Shown piece by piece: positions 21,416-31,797 of a stretch of DNA of 64,000 nucleotides (its first letter is position 1; every line of letters starts with the position of its first letter). The notes under the pieces were generated by a model, which searched no databases, was not told the DNA's origin, and saw only the letters and a program-made list of their open reading frames with translations. A program made the translations under genes and the position numbers. This DNA is from Methanogenium cariaci JCM 10550 (GTDB lineage: Archaea > Halobacteriota > Methanomicrobia > Methanomicrobiales > Methanomicrobiaceae): the NCBI RefSeq assembly GCF_001315945.1, contig NZ_BBBG01000006.1, positions 1-64,000 on the forward strand. Direction: 5' to 3'.

Positions 21416-22451
21416 TCAGATACGCTCTATCAGAAACAGCAGTGCCCCGGAGAGCAGCATGGTGATGGGAATCGTGAGTATCATGGATAGAACCAGTTCC
21501 CGCCCACCCGCCAGCGTACATTCCGGGGGGGATTCTCTGCGGCCCCCCCGACGCCGATCACCGACATGGTGATGATGTGCGTGGATGAGACGGGGGGCAC
21601 CGGCCACCGTGGAGATGCCCAGCGTCACCCCCCCGGATGAGATCTGGGAGTCCATGGAGTGCACCGGTTCGATCACAAAGATCCTGCGTCCGATGGTCTT
21701 CATGATACGCCATCCGCCGCCGAGGGTGCCCAGGGAGATGAGCAGCGCACAGGTAATCCGCGCCCAGAAGGGGACGGCGAGGACGGCAGACTCCCCCCCT
21801 GCGGCAAACAGGACGAGGGCGATGATGCCCAGCTGTTTTTGTGCGTCGTTTGAGCCGTTAAAGAAGGCCATGCCTGCCGCGGCCAGCCAGTTGACGCGGA
21901 TAATGCTTTTGTTTATGGTGCGTTTTGCATTCCTGAACAAAAACCGGGTGCACCTGCGCATGAGATAGCCCCCCCGCCAGTCCCAGCACGATGGAGAGGA
22001 TAAAGAAGAGCATGACCTTGACCATGCCGGTGCACTCATGCGGGGGGGGTGAGCAGTTCGGTTACTCCCCAGGAGATGCTCCCGGTGCCTGCCGCAGCGA
22101 TTCCCGCTCCCATGATGCCCCCGATCAGAGCATGGGTGGAGGAGGAGGGAAGGCCGAAGTACCACGCTCCGATATTCCACCCTGCGGCCGCGATGAGGGC
22201 GGCGAGAAGTACCTGTAACATAAGCACGCCGGACGTGATGGTGAGGAGACTGGAGAGGGTGAACGCGACCGCACTTCCGCCGAGCACGGCCCCCAGAAAG
22301 TTCATGCCCGCCACCATTACGATGCCCTGTCGGGGGGGGTGGCCGACCCGGAGGCGATGAATGTCGCGGCAACGGTGGCCGCGTCCTGAAAGCCGTTGGT
22401 AAACGTGAAGGCAAAGGCGAGGATGATGGTGATGACGGCGATGAGGAGCAT
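21416..22451 (-). CDS. pit: Pit-family inorganic phosphate permease
   Basis: The first helix carries the family signature FTNGFQDAA and the second half its counterpart FFNGSNDAQKQLG; STHALIGG and a likely SSTHIITMSVIGVG segment are also typical. Pit proteins cotransport phosphate with H+ or Na+ across the cytoplasmic membrane. The start ATG at 22449-22451 gives MLLIAVITIILAF and is preceded by GAGAT; a longer GTG-like start at 22514 is less likely. Frame changes occur near 22330, 22045, 21965, 21590 and 21540, all at G/C runs or close to them. Confidence 0.88.
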
Positions 22452-23245
22452 GGGATGGATCTCTTTTTCCGGCGCGGACGGTGCCACAGCAGAGGATGGG
22501 GGGTGGTGGTTCACCGGGTACAGGGGTACGCATGGGGGTTTTCCGTCAACCGGCCTTATTATATCTTCGCCCGAGCGGGGGAGATCATCCCGTGGTGTAC
22601 ACGAGCCCTGCCCTCACCCGGCTTCTCCCTCTTCTTTCTCACCGCCCCCCCATCCCTCTGGCTTCCCCCCCCTCTGCCTTGTGCACGGATCTTTGATCTT
22701 TTGCCGCCTGCGTGCCTGCGGTATATGCCTCTGAAACGGGGGGGGCGGGGGGGCTTTTGCCGCGTTCTGTCCTGCACACTACGGTTGGATTCCGTCGTAT
22801 CCCGCATGGCCCCGTATCGTTCCCGATTGTTTTTCATTGGCCTGCCTGAGATCCGAATCTGAACGCAGCCCAAAACGCGTCCCGGAATGGCCCGCCACCC
22901 GGTCGGAAGAGGCCGCTACCGCCGGAAAATCAGATGCAATCCATTATTACACTTAGGAATCAAACAAACTATCACCCTGTCCTCACTGGTTCACACTAAC
23001 ACAAACCCTTTGTAGGTCAGGTCCCCCCCAATCATATTTGTTCGTGTCAGCCGCAGGCGGGCTGAATTTGTTTGTTTTTATCCCTCGCGGGGGGGATCTT
23101 TTCCGTTCGTGTGGATTTTCAATTGCGATATTCAACTGTGGTTGTTGTTGCTGTGTTGTTGTTTTCAGACAATGCCTGATGCACACCGCACACATATCAG
23201 TAACATCAATATCAGAGAACGCCAATTATGTTACGCACATTTTGC
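22452..23245. other. Long intergenic region, pit to tRNA-Leu
   Basis: No convincing gene. It contains several C7/G7-8 runs (22646-22760), then an AT-richer half with a GTTGTTGTTGCTGTGTTGTTG-like low-complexity patch near 23140. The pit promoter must lie at its left end. Confidence 0.45.
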
Positions 23246-23329
23246 GCGAGGGTAGCCAAGTGGCCAACGGCGGTGGACTCAAGATCCACTCTTGTAGGAG
23301 TTCGCGGGTTCGAATCCCTCCCCCTCGCA
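23246..23329 (+). tRNA. tRNA-Leu (CAA)
   Basis: The acceptor stem GCGAGGG (23246-23252) pairs with CCCTCGC (23322-23328), with discriminator A at 23329. The anticodon loop CTCAAGA between TGGA and TCCA gives anticodon CAA, which reads UUG. A long variable arm marks a type II tRNA. TTCGAAT forms the T loop. The 3' half is one base too long unless one C of the C5 run at 23320-23324 is removed, in line with the homopolymer problem elsewhere. CCA is not encoded. Confidence 0.9.
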
Positions 23330-23367
23330 TGTTCTAACAGAAAGGGGGGGAATTTTTGTTCAGTTCA

Positions 23368-24002
23368 TTAACTATTGGAAATTATTTGTGGCATCCATAA
23401 CGGGCTTCGTGGGCATTCGGCCGCTGCTCCCGCGAATGAGAGATGGCCGGTCCTTTTTTTACAGGGCGTGCAGTGCCTCAGGGACACTCGGTTGTTTTGC
23501 AGTTTTACGTACGTTTTATCCGGTTTATTTTTGTGATGAAATTGGGAAATATCTCGTATTTTGTCAATCGATGACAATGGCGGCGTGCGTTCAGGGGCCC
23601 GGTCTTTGTTTGCAGCAATTCCCGGAACAGAGAAAGAGGGGTCTGTATCCCCCCCACACTGATCAGTATGAGTGAATGTTCCCCCCCCGATCTGATGTAA
23701 ACTTCCCTTCGTATCTGTACATATATCTCTATATTGTACAACTTTTGAAGAATACTCATCAGAACAGGTTTTTTCAGACGCCTCATCATTTGCAGTTCCG
23801 TGCTGCAAACCTGCTGCAAACTTGCTGCAAAATTGAAGACATCTGAACCAGAATTGTCCCCCCCTTCATGATCCTTTGATGCCCCCCCCGTCTCCTGGAT
23901 CATGTCGGTTGCGGTGACACATTCCCGTGTTGAGACATAATTGAGGATGCGCACTCTCTCTTTTGTTTTAAAGATCCCCCCCGTCAGGCACGACTCAGAC
24001 AT
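23368..24002 (-). pseudogene. Degenerate paralogue of 3677-4433, with HTH-like N-terminus
   Basis: The 5' part reads FKTKERVRILNYVSTRECVT, followed by TATDMIQETG, which resembles the first helices of a winged-helix domain, but the rest of that domain is missing. After G7-8 runs and a frame change the product reads SSKVVQYRDICTDTKG and SSIDKIRDISQFHHKNKPDK, matching the gene at 3.7-4.4 kb at protein level and over short stretches of DNA. The C-terminal CxxC pairs of the first copy are not evident. It is probably a decaying gene; function unknown. Confidence 0.5.
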
Positions 24003-24193
24003 GGTGTATCACAATGGGTTAGTTTCCGTTCCGGGAACAAAATGTTCCTGAATCAGGAACGAAATTTTCCCGGATTGGGAATATTTTGATTTCATTAAAA
24101 ATATCGAATTGATCCTATGTGTGAATTATTGCAGTAAGGCATGGGAAAGATAAAGGGGTGATTCATCGCCGGAATAGATAAAAACAGAAAATT

Positions 24194-24589
24194 TTAGTAT
24201 CCGATAATGTTGAACATCCGTTTTCTCACTTCAGATATATCCTGTTTATCAAGTGTGAAACGGTAATCGGTAAAATATTCTCGATTTATTGTGTAGATCT
24301 GTTCGCATTTTATCAGCGTATCATGTTTTAGTTCAGGATATTTGGCAGGGGGGGTGATAAGATGATGAGAGTTGACGCGTGGCTTGCCTGCATTCTCATT
24401 CCATAAATTAGAACGGGCTGATGTCATCGGGACACAGATAATTGTTTTATGATTGGTATTCTGGAGTTTTCTCGGGTTCATAATCACCGCAATGTAATGT
24501 GGATCTTTCATTGTGTTTTGTGATATACCGGTATGTGTTGTCAGATCAAGAAAAAAGACATCTCCCTCGTCAATGGTCCGGTCATTCAT
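24194..24589 (-). CDS. MazF/PemK-like toxin
   Basis: The 131-residue protein has the layout of a PemK/MazF fold: an N-terminal GDVFFLDLTTHTG strand, a central HYIAVIMNPRKLQNTNHKTI with ICVPMTSA, and a C-terminal DTLIKCEQIYTINREYF. MazF proteins cut RNA. Sequence similarity is moderate. Its ATG overlaps the stop of the upstream gene by one base, which is typical of toxin-antitoxin pairs with the antitoxin first. Confidence 0.7.
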   Translation of the reverse strand: MNDRTIDEGDVFFLDLTTHTGISQNTMKDPHYIAVIMNPRKLQNTNHKTIICVPMTSARSNLWNENAGKPRVNSHHLITPPAKYPELKHDTLIKCEQIYTINREYFTDYRFTLDKQDISEVRKRMFNIIGY

Positions 24590-25191
24590 TATTCAGCCCG
24601 GTCCATTGTTTCGAACTGAAGACGGAGCATCTCATCAGGAACGGTCTCCTCAACGGCTACATCAGGAAATTCCGCGATTTCTTTTGCATATTTTGTCGCC
24701 TGAAGATAATAGAAGAATGATTCAAGCTCATCGTATTCATATTCGTCAAGCTGAAGTTTCTCTTTGGTGATGATGTCGCTATTTCGAGCATCCTTCCAGA
24801 GGCGGAATGTATGGGTTAAATCACTGACCTGGGCTGTATTGTGCACTTTAAGTGTTTCAATGATGACATTGAACAGTTCAATGTCATCGTCGGAAAACAA
24901 GGATTGATCAGATTGTTTCCGTGGAGTGTAGTGGTAAAGACGCCGTTCCGGATCAAACTGTTCACAGGTAACCGTCAGGTAGGCATTGGAATTGTCAGTA
25001 TAGGAGAACCGATATCGGGAACCGGACCATTCGGAAGACGGATGTATTCATCTTCAAGCAATGTCTCACTGGTCTGGTTGAATCGGAACAGATCAACAAA
25101 AAACGAATTTCATCAGTTTTGTTCTGCCGATTAGGGGGGGATATTTCTCAATAGCATAGATCAGGGCATTTAGTTGTTTTTCGGTCTTCAT
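24589..25191 (-). CDS. Panacea-domain (SocA/DUF4065-like) antitoxin
   Basis: A GAGGT site precedes the ATG at 25189-25191. The repaired product begins MKTEKQLNALIYAIEKYP, then TKLMKFVFLVDLF and LPNGPVPDIGF, which match the Panacea antitoxin domain (the opening helices and the GPV loop). The frame changes at the G7 run at 25134-25140, in the T6 run near 25095-25105 and near 25005; from about 24900 the reading is clean to the stop. About 195 residues. Panacea proteins neutralise many unrelated toxins, and the overlapping MazF-like gene is the likely partner. Confidence 0.7.
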
Positions 25192-25470
25192 TTTCCACTA
25201 CCTCAAGGTTGCAAATAAAAAAATACCGGGAATTTCAGCACCTGTAATTCTACTCAGTAGTCCTATTTTATTTCTATCTGAAATACTTTATCCCTGTGGT
25301 GCGTGCAGACTCCATCCTGATGTTGGGTTGATCTCAGAAAAAATTATCCGGAAAAACGGAGGGATTGCCACCAATCTCATCTGACCGGATCATATCCGTG
25401 AGTCATGGAGTGTGTTTCTTCAGAAGCCGGATACAAATGGATGAATGTCTGTTATCTTTTAGGATATGAC
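25192..25470. other. AT-rich spacer
   Basis: No gene recognised; it should hold the promoter of the Panacea/MazF-like pair. Confidence 0.4.
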
Positions 25471-25830
25471 CTAAATAATCCGGGCCGTAATCAGCTCCAT
25501 GAATAACGGGATGACGAGGTGAATGGGTGCGTCGCCGATATCGCCGATCATAGTATTCGCCTTCTTCCACCGTCTGTCATCAGCGAAGGCATCGAGGAAT
25601 GCATAGCCCTCCCGGGTGATTGCATAAATCTCATACTCTGTGGGAATGTTTGAACCCTCATCACACTGAATTTCCGCCTTAATGATGCCCGCCTCATTCA
25701 GGAGCATGACATGGTGGGCAATCTCCTGATGAGAATTGCCTTTGATCTGTATTCCTGATATCGCATCCTTGTCTTCATTCGCATCAACGGAGCGCAATAT
25801 GTTCCGTATCAGATTCATGTCGTGTTTCAT
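25471..25830 (-). CDS. DUF2513 family protein
   Basis: The 119-residue product begins MKHDMNLIRNILRSVDANED and continues with a helix-turn-helix-like part (EIAHHVMLLNEAGII) and a segment EYEIYAITREGYAFLDAF, as in DUF2513. The family has a winged-helix look and is common in phages and mobile DNA; its function is unknown. The frame is intact. Confidence 0.75.
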   Translation of the reverse strand: MKHDMNLIRNILRSVDANEDKDAISGIQIKGNSHQEIAHHVMLLNEAGIIKAEIQCDEGSNIPTEYEIYAITREGYAFLDAFADDRRWKKANTMIGDIGDAPIHLVIPLFMELITARII

Positions 25831-25986
25831 ACCACTCCCTCTTTCCCGGACATCATTCCCGTTACCGGGAAGCGGATGTCTTCGCTCTATTGTCTTTTCC
25901 TGTGACAGGGTAAAAAAGGGATGATTTTCGATTGCTCTTTCTGACTGTATCGATTCGGATGTGCATCTTCCCCCTTCCCCCCCCGG

Positions 25987-27447
25987 CTAAAACCCGGCCA
26001 CCGGTTCCCCGTCCGTGGTGTAGCCGTTCATCTTTTCTTTGACAAAGAGCATCAGCACCATCCCGAGGATCTCGACTCCCATGAGAAAGAGGAATGTGAT
26101 ATCGAATGCACCGGCAAGCTCAGCGGGCGGGATGGCATGTGCGGAGCATCCGCCAGTTTCGGGCCCAGGGCAGCGGCGGCCACCAGCATGACAAGGGCGA
26201 CGCCGAGCGCCGATCCCAGATTGGTCATCATCTTGATCAGACCTGAGGTGGTGCCCCGGTCTTTGGGGGGGGCGGATTCTCCCATGACGGCACTGTTCAG
26301 GGGGGGGCATAGCAACGCCGGTGCCCGCTCCCAAAAGGAACAGGTAGATTCCCACATGGCCGACACTGGTCTGGGGGGGACCAGGGTGGAGAGAAAGAAA
26401 AGGGCCACGGCACAGAGCGCAAACCCGATGATGATGGGTTTTTTGGTACCGATGACGTCCGAGAATCTGCGCGATGGGGAGGTGAGGATCATTCCGATGG
26501 GAAGGGCCAGCAGGACGGTTCCGGCGGTGTCGGTCGGGAGCTGTTTTACCAGCTCAAGGAAGAACGGCATCAGCACCATTACACCTGCCATGCCCATCTG
26601 GATGAGCATGACGCTGACGTTCTGCAGGGAAAACGACCTGTTGGAGAAGAGGCGCATATCGATCAGGGGGGTTCTGCTGCCCGCCGCTCCCGGAAAAAGA
26701 AGAAGGCCCAGAATGTCGCGGATACGATCAGGGCAAGGACGGCGCTCATTGCCGCTGCTCCCTGCAGCGAGGTGAGGCCGTAGATAAGTGTGCCCAGTGC
26801 GACGAATATCAATGCCACGCCGGGGGGGAGATCGAGTCTTGCTTCGGGGGCGACCGGGCTCAGAGAGGGGAGCAGGTAAAGGCCCAGCACGATGGCAAGG
26901 ATGCCTACCGGAAGGTTGACATAAAAAATAAAACGCCATGAGAAGGCGCTGGTGAGAAATCCGCCGACTACCGGGCCCAGAGCAGCGCCGAGCATGGTGA
27001 ACATCGCCACGATTCCGAGTGCCTGTCCACGCAGAGAGAGGGCAAGGTAGCTGGTGACCATCACCGCCCCCCCAGTGCGGCAATGATCGCCCCGCCGATC
27101 GCCTGAAGCATGCGGGAGAGGATCAGGATATCGATGGTGGGGGGGCCAGTCCGCACAGGGCCGAACCCGCGGTAAAAATGACAAACCCGGTCAGGAAGAC
27201 CCTGCGGTATCCTTTGATGTCGCCCAGACGGGATGCGGCGAGCAGCAGGCTGACGAGGATGATCAGGTAGGCGTTGAGCACCCAGGATGCGGTCACGGTC
27301 GAGACATCAAATGCCCTGGCTATCGAGGGCAGAGCGATATTGACGATGGTGCGTCCAGCCTGCCATGAAGGAACCGAGGGAGATGACGATCACAATCATC
27401 AGATCTTTCGGGGGGGACATCCGCTGACGGGTGACGGGTTCATGCAT
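25987..27447 (-). CDS. MFS drug exporter, DHA2 (EmrB/QacA) type
   Basis: About 480 residues with 12 to 14 membrane segments. The N-terminal part reads MIVIVISLGSFMAGLDATIV after repair, and the motif LGPVVGGFLTSAFSWRFIFY is the motif C and DHA2 segment. Such proteins export toxic compounds by proton antiport. Starts at 27447 (MHEPVTRQRMS) or 27420 are both possible. Frame changes fall near 27360, 27145, 27070, 26680, 26390, 26300 and 26150, mostly at G7 runs or short runs. No regulator lies next to it. Confidence 0.83.
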
Positions 27448-27975
27448 GATACGGCAGAATGGTCGGTATCGTATATATACCGGATCACGCAGGTCTGTAT
27501 TCCTGGCGGACGTCCGGTGTGGATTCGGTATTCTTGCGCAAAAATCCGGATAGGTGATAATACGCCCTTCAAATACCAAATACCGTCTGTATGTGGCCCG
27601 GAAATTGTCATCTCCACAGCGTCCCGGAGCGGGCCGTACTCATCCAAAGACACTCCATACATCCTCTCACAATATCCCAACAACAGCGACCGCTCAACAG
27701 TCTGCAATAAATCTGTATTTTAACAAATAACCGGCAAATATGGCATATATTTCCGACAATAACATTCCACGAAAAATATACCCTTTGACCCCGAAATCCC
27801 CCATATCTGGGCGTCAAAAAGAGGGGGGGATCAAATGAGCCGGACAACGGATGACACCAAACAGGGGGGGTGAGGCAGTGAGACCCCTGTTTCTTACATT
27901 TGTCCGGCCGACTTGTACCCTACAAATAGTATGGGGGGACATCACACAATTATATCTTTGCATGCGCACATATAC
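27448..27975. other. Intergenic region
   Basis: A minus-strand open frame at 27399-27707 is unlike any known protein and overlaps the exporter start, so it is not called. The right end has an AT-rich stretch (27935-27975) that should carry the relBE promoter. Confidence 0.4.
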
Positions 27976-28221
27976 ATGGATATGTCTGGCGTTACATCCA
28001 TCCGGGTAAGCACGGATCTGAAGGACAAACTTTCTGAATTAAAAGTGCACCCGAAGGAATCCTATGAGGATGTAATCAAGCGCCTGATGGAGCACTGCGT
28101 TGATGACGACCCCCCCTTAAGCGATGCAACGATACAGGCAATAGAAGAATCCCTTGCCGATATCAAAGCAGGGAGGGTTCATTCCCTGGAAGACGTCGCA
28201 GAAGAACTGGGTCTTAGCTGA
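27976..28221 (+). CDS. RHH-like antitoxin of RelBE-type pair
   Basis: The 81-residue protein begins MDMSGVTSIRVSTDLKDKLS, and TSIRVSTDLKDKLSEL resembles the strand-helix start of a ribbon-helix-helix fold. The acidic C-terminal helix (AIEESLADIKAGRVHSLEDV) would bind the toxin. Its TGA shares a base with the ATG of the toxin gene. It likely represses its own operon. Confidence 0.75.
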   Translation: MDMSGVTSIRVSTDLKDKLSELKVHPKESYEDVIKRLMEHCVDDDPPLSDATIQAIEESLADIKAGRVHSLEDVAEELGLS

Positions 28222-28496
28222 TGCACTATACTGTTCTGATGACCGAGCGTGCGAAAAAGAGTCTTGCACAGTTTCCCCCCCTCTGCCGCAGCCGAGATCT
28301 ATCGGGAATTAACCGATCTTTCCAATGAAGAGAACCCGAAACGGGACGTCAGAAAATTAAAGGGCAACAACCATCATCCGATTTACTCTTTCCGTGTGGG
28401 AAGTTACCGGGTGATTCTCAATATTGAGGACACCGTGATGGTGATCCACGTGATTGAGACCGGAAACCGGAACCCCCCCTCTGCCGGGGATCGTAG
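28221..28496 (+). CDS. relE: RelE/ParE-family toxin
   Basis: The product starts MHYTVLMTERAKKSLAQFP and shows the RelE core DVRKLKGNNHHPIYSFRVGS, then YRVILNIEDTVMVIHVIE. RelE toxins cut mRNA on ribosomes. The frame changes at a C run near 28269-28275 and again at 28473-28479; the second makes the exact stop uncertain, with TAG at 28494-28496 as the best choice. Paired with the preceding antitoxin. Confidence 0.8.
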
Positions 28497-28531
28497 TTTT
28501 CACGGTGACCAAAAAAGGAGGGGGTCGCTTC

Positions 28532-30205
28532 TCACTCCACCACCCGGATTCTCCCGTCGGTCTTTGGCGAGACCGGGGACTGCTTCTCGATCTCATCTGC
28601 AACGAGATCGATCAGGTTCATTTCGGTATTGAACTTCCGGTCATCCGGGATTCGTTCAAGGATCGTGTACCCGTCTCCTCCATTGGAGATGTAGTCGGTG
28701 ACGGCAACCGTGTAGGTCTGTTCCCGGTCTATCGGGACCGGGCCTGCTGCGGTCACCACCGACAGATTTTCAATCCGTTCCCCGGCGGCGGTGATCTTGC
28801 CTGTCTCCGCATCGATGCAGCGGGTATCCGCCGTGGTGTTGACTGCAAATTGCAGACCCGACACCTGCATAAATCCTCCCGAAGGCACCCGGTCTGCTCC
28901 GGGGCATCCGTCACCGGAGACGGACAGTGCGGACGCAGACCACTCCAGCGTCTCTGTTATCTCCCTGCCGGTCATCTGTACCGTTACGATCATATTTTCG
29001 TAGGGAAACATTTCGTTCAGGGTGAGATAGGATAGTTCTCCTGCCGGAATAATACGGTCACCCCCCCGTATTGACCCTGCATTGATCAGGACCATATCAA
29101 CACCGGGCACGGTCCTGCGAACGGTATCCGTTACCCAGTCTCCTGCATTTGTCTCCTCCGTTCTCAGCGTCTGTTTCCGGACATCAAGCGGGACGGTTGT
29201 ATACCCGATGCCCTCGGAAAGGCTCTCGGTATACTTGGTGTAATAGGGCGAAACAAACGCCGTGATCGCCTTGTCATCCGCCATATCCTCTGAGATTGTG
29301 TAGCGCTCAATGACGGTTTCGGTAACGACACCGTCTATTATGGTCAGATCCACCGTGTCCATCTCCTCGCCGTACTTTCCGGCGTGCACAATCATTGTCT
29401 CTGTGCCGTCACCGGAGGTGACCATCTCGTTCCAGACGAGATGATCGTGGCCCCCCCGATGATCAGATCGATGCCCGGCACTGACGCTGCAAGTTCGCGA
29501 TCATCCTCTTTGTCCTGATGGGTGAGGGCGATGATGATATCCGCACCCTCCTCTTTCAGGGATTGCACCGCTGCAGTGCCAATCTCGGTGGTGTTTTCGG
29601 AGAGCGTGACATCATTGTCAAGCGTGACCATCTTCTCCAGCTGTGGGGGGGTAATGATCCCGAATACCCCCACCTGTGCCCCCGCCGACGTCAAGGATGG
29701 TATAATCCTTTACCGTATCGTTCAGGGCGGGATCGGTGAAATCAAGGTTCGCACAGACAATCGGGTACGACGCGTTCATCGCCCATTTTTGAAACAGTCC
29801 CGTTGAGAAATCAAAGGCATGGTTTCCCGGAACCGCCGCGTCAACCCCAGCCATCGAGTAGGATGTGACCTCAGGAACTCCGGCATACCGGCGATAGAAA
29901 CTGCCCTCGCCGAGATCGCCTGCAAAGAGATACAGGGTATTTTCCTCCTCCTCACCAAGCGAGTCTGCGAGTGCACCGATTCTGCCGATGCGTGTGCCCG
30001 TGTCGTTATCACTCATCGGAAACAGGTGGCTGTGTATATCAGGTGTCGTTAATATCCGGATTGTCCCTGAATACGGGGGGGCATCGTCAGTGTTTCCCGG
30101 ACTGCCAAAGATTCCTGTCGAAAGAACGGCCAGGAGAGTGATGGCAATCACGGTGACTGCAAGGATGATGACCTGAACGTATTTTATTGCGGATGCTCTC
30201 TTCAT
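28532..30205 (-). CDS. Membrane-anchored 5'-nucleotidase (UshA-like)
   Basis: The protein has an N-terminal membrane anchor (VIILAVTVIAITLLAVLSTG), a metallophosphatase domain and a C-terminal nucleotidase domain. Visible motifs are TPDIHSHLFP, AGDLGEG, VPGNHAFDF and, after repair, IIGGHDHLVWNE; the C-terminal part has INAGSIRGGDRI and VTDYISNGGDGY. The enzyme hydrolyses nucleotides outside the cell. ATG at 30205 is preferred, since it follows GGTGAG. Frame changes fall at 29451-29457 and near 29680-29690. About 555 residues. Confidence 0.88.
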
Positions 30206-30420
30206 GTTTTCTCTCACCAAAATTTATGTGTCTGATTTTTTCCCGGTGCCGAAACCCCCCCGACCCGGCGAAGTATCATGCACGATATCGTTCTGAAATA
30301 TTGGGGGGGAGGGTTAAAATAATCCGTCTGATCGCTACGGATCTTTTTTCCGGATTATATTGGTATCCGTGACCACCAATCCGACGGTGGGTATTATATC
30401 CCGTGATGGTATCTTAGACC

Positions 30421-31771
30421 ATGGATCCTCTCATAACAACCCCCCCTCTGCCGGGTCCGAAGGCACAGGCCATTCTCCGGAGGGATGTCGGGGGGGTCAT
30501 CTCGCAGTCGATGGTGCGGGAATATCCGCTGGTCATCGACCGGGCCGAGGGCATGAACCTCTGGGATGTGGACGGGAACCGCTACCTGGACTTCTCCGCA
30601 GGCATCGCCGTGATGAACCTCGGCTGGAACCACCCGGACGTCGTGCAGGCGGCATCCGAACAGATGCAGAAGCTCTCCCACGGGGGGGCATTTCTTGACT
30701 ACTGCTCTGAAACACCGGTTCGGTTTGCGGAAAAACTGGTATCCATGCTCCCGCGTAACCTGAACCGCGTCTATTTCTCCAATTCCGGGGGGGCCGAGAC
30801 CATCGAGGCCGCCCTGAAACTGGCCCGCCACCACACCAAACGGAAGTATTTCATCGCATTTTACGGCGGCTTTCATGGACGGACCTATGGTGCGGTGAGT
30901 CTGACCGCAGCAAAAGTCATCCAGCGCAAACATTTCGGGCCGTTTCTGCCGGTCGTCCACGCACCCTACCCGAACCCCTACCGTCCGTTCGGATCCCGGA
31001 AAGCGACCTGTGACCAGGATGTCGTCCGGCATATTGAAGAAGAAATATTCCCGATGGAGGTCTCGCCTGAGGAGGTGGCGGCAATTGTCGTTGAACATAC
31101 AGGGGGAAGGAGGATATATCGTCCCGCCGATCACGTTTCTGAAGCGCCTGCGTGAGATCTGTGACGAACACGGCATTCTCCTTATTGTCGATGAAGTGCA
31201 ATCGGGGTGCTACCGCACCGGCACCTTCCTTGCATCCGAACAGTTCGGCGTCGTCCCTGACATCGTCTGCCTCTCCAAGGCGCTTGGCGGAGGCTTCCCA
31301 CTGGGGGGGGTGACCGTTGCCTCCGATGAGGTGATGACCTGGCCGCCCGGTTCACATGCGAGCACCTTCGGCGGGAACAACGTGGCCTGTGCGGCAGGCC
31401 TTGCTACCCTCACGGTCATGGACCAGCCCGGCTTCGGGGGGGAGCATGTCACCCGGATGGGGGGGGAATATCTGACCGGAAAACTGCGTGCCCTGCAGAA
31501 ACAGCATGAGATGATCGGCGATGTGCGGGGGGGCATGGGTCTGATGATCGGCGCAGAACTCGTCACCGACCACACCACAAAGATGCCTGCGACAATGGAA
31601 CGCAACCGGGTATTAACCGAGGCCTATCACCGCGGGCTCACGATGCTGCCCGCGGGTGTTTCGGTGATCCGGTTCTGCCCGCCGCTGGTTATTGAAAAAC
31701 AGCAAATCGACACCGGTATGGAAATTCTGGACCATTCGTTTCAGCTGCTGAAGCCGATGGTCACGATGTGA
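30421..31771 (+). CDS. Class III aminotransferase (GABA/acetylornithine type)
   Basis: This PLP enzyme has the fold-type I sequence of the 4-aminobutyrate aminotransferase family: YFSNSGGAETIEAALKLAR, YGGFHGRTYGAVSLT, IVDEVQSGCYRTG and the Lys segment CLSKALGGGFPLGG. It moves an amino group to 2-oxoglutarate, from GABA, ornithine or a similar omega-amine. The only clear frame break is near 31101-31106; other G7 runs only add glycines. About 445 residues, the usual size. It stands alone. Confidence 0.86.
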
Positions 31772-31772
31772 C

Positions 31773-31797
31773 GGAGGGGGGGTGCTGCCCCCCCGTC
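31773..31797. terminator. Bidirectional hairpin between convergent genes
   Basis: A G7 arm and a C7 arm flank TGCTG between the aminotransferase and ABC permease stops. The symmetrical position suggests a shared terminator. Confidence 0.5.

Noticed and set aside
23140-23165. TTG-rich patch as a microsatellite or CRISPR-like repeat
   Set aside because: It is short, irregular and single.
27399-27707. Minus-strand ORF upstream of the MFS exporter
   Set aside because: No recognisable domain; it overlaps the exporter start and has arginine-rich shadow composition.
30394-31176. Long minus-strand ORF opposite the aminotransferase
   Set aside because: It mirrors the real gene's codon pattern and matches no family.
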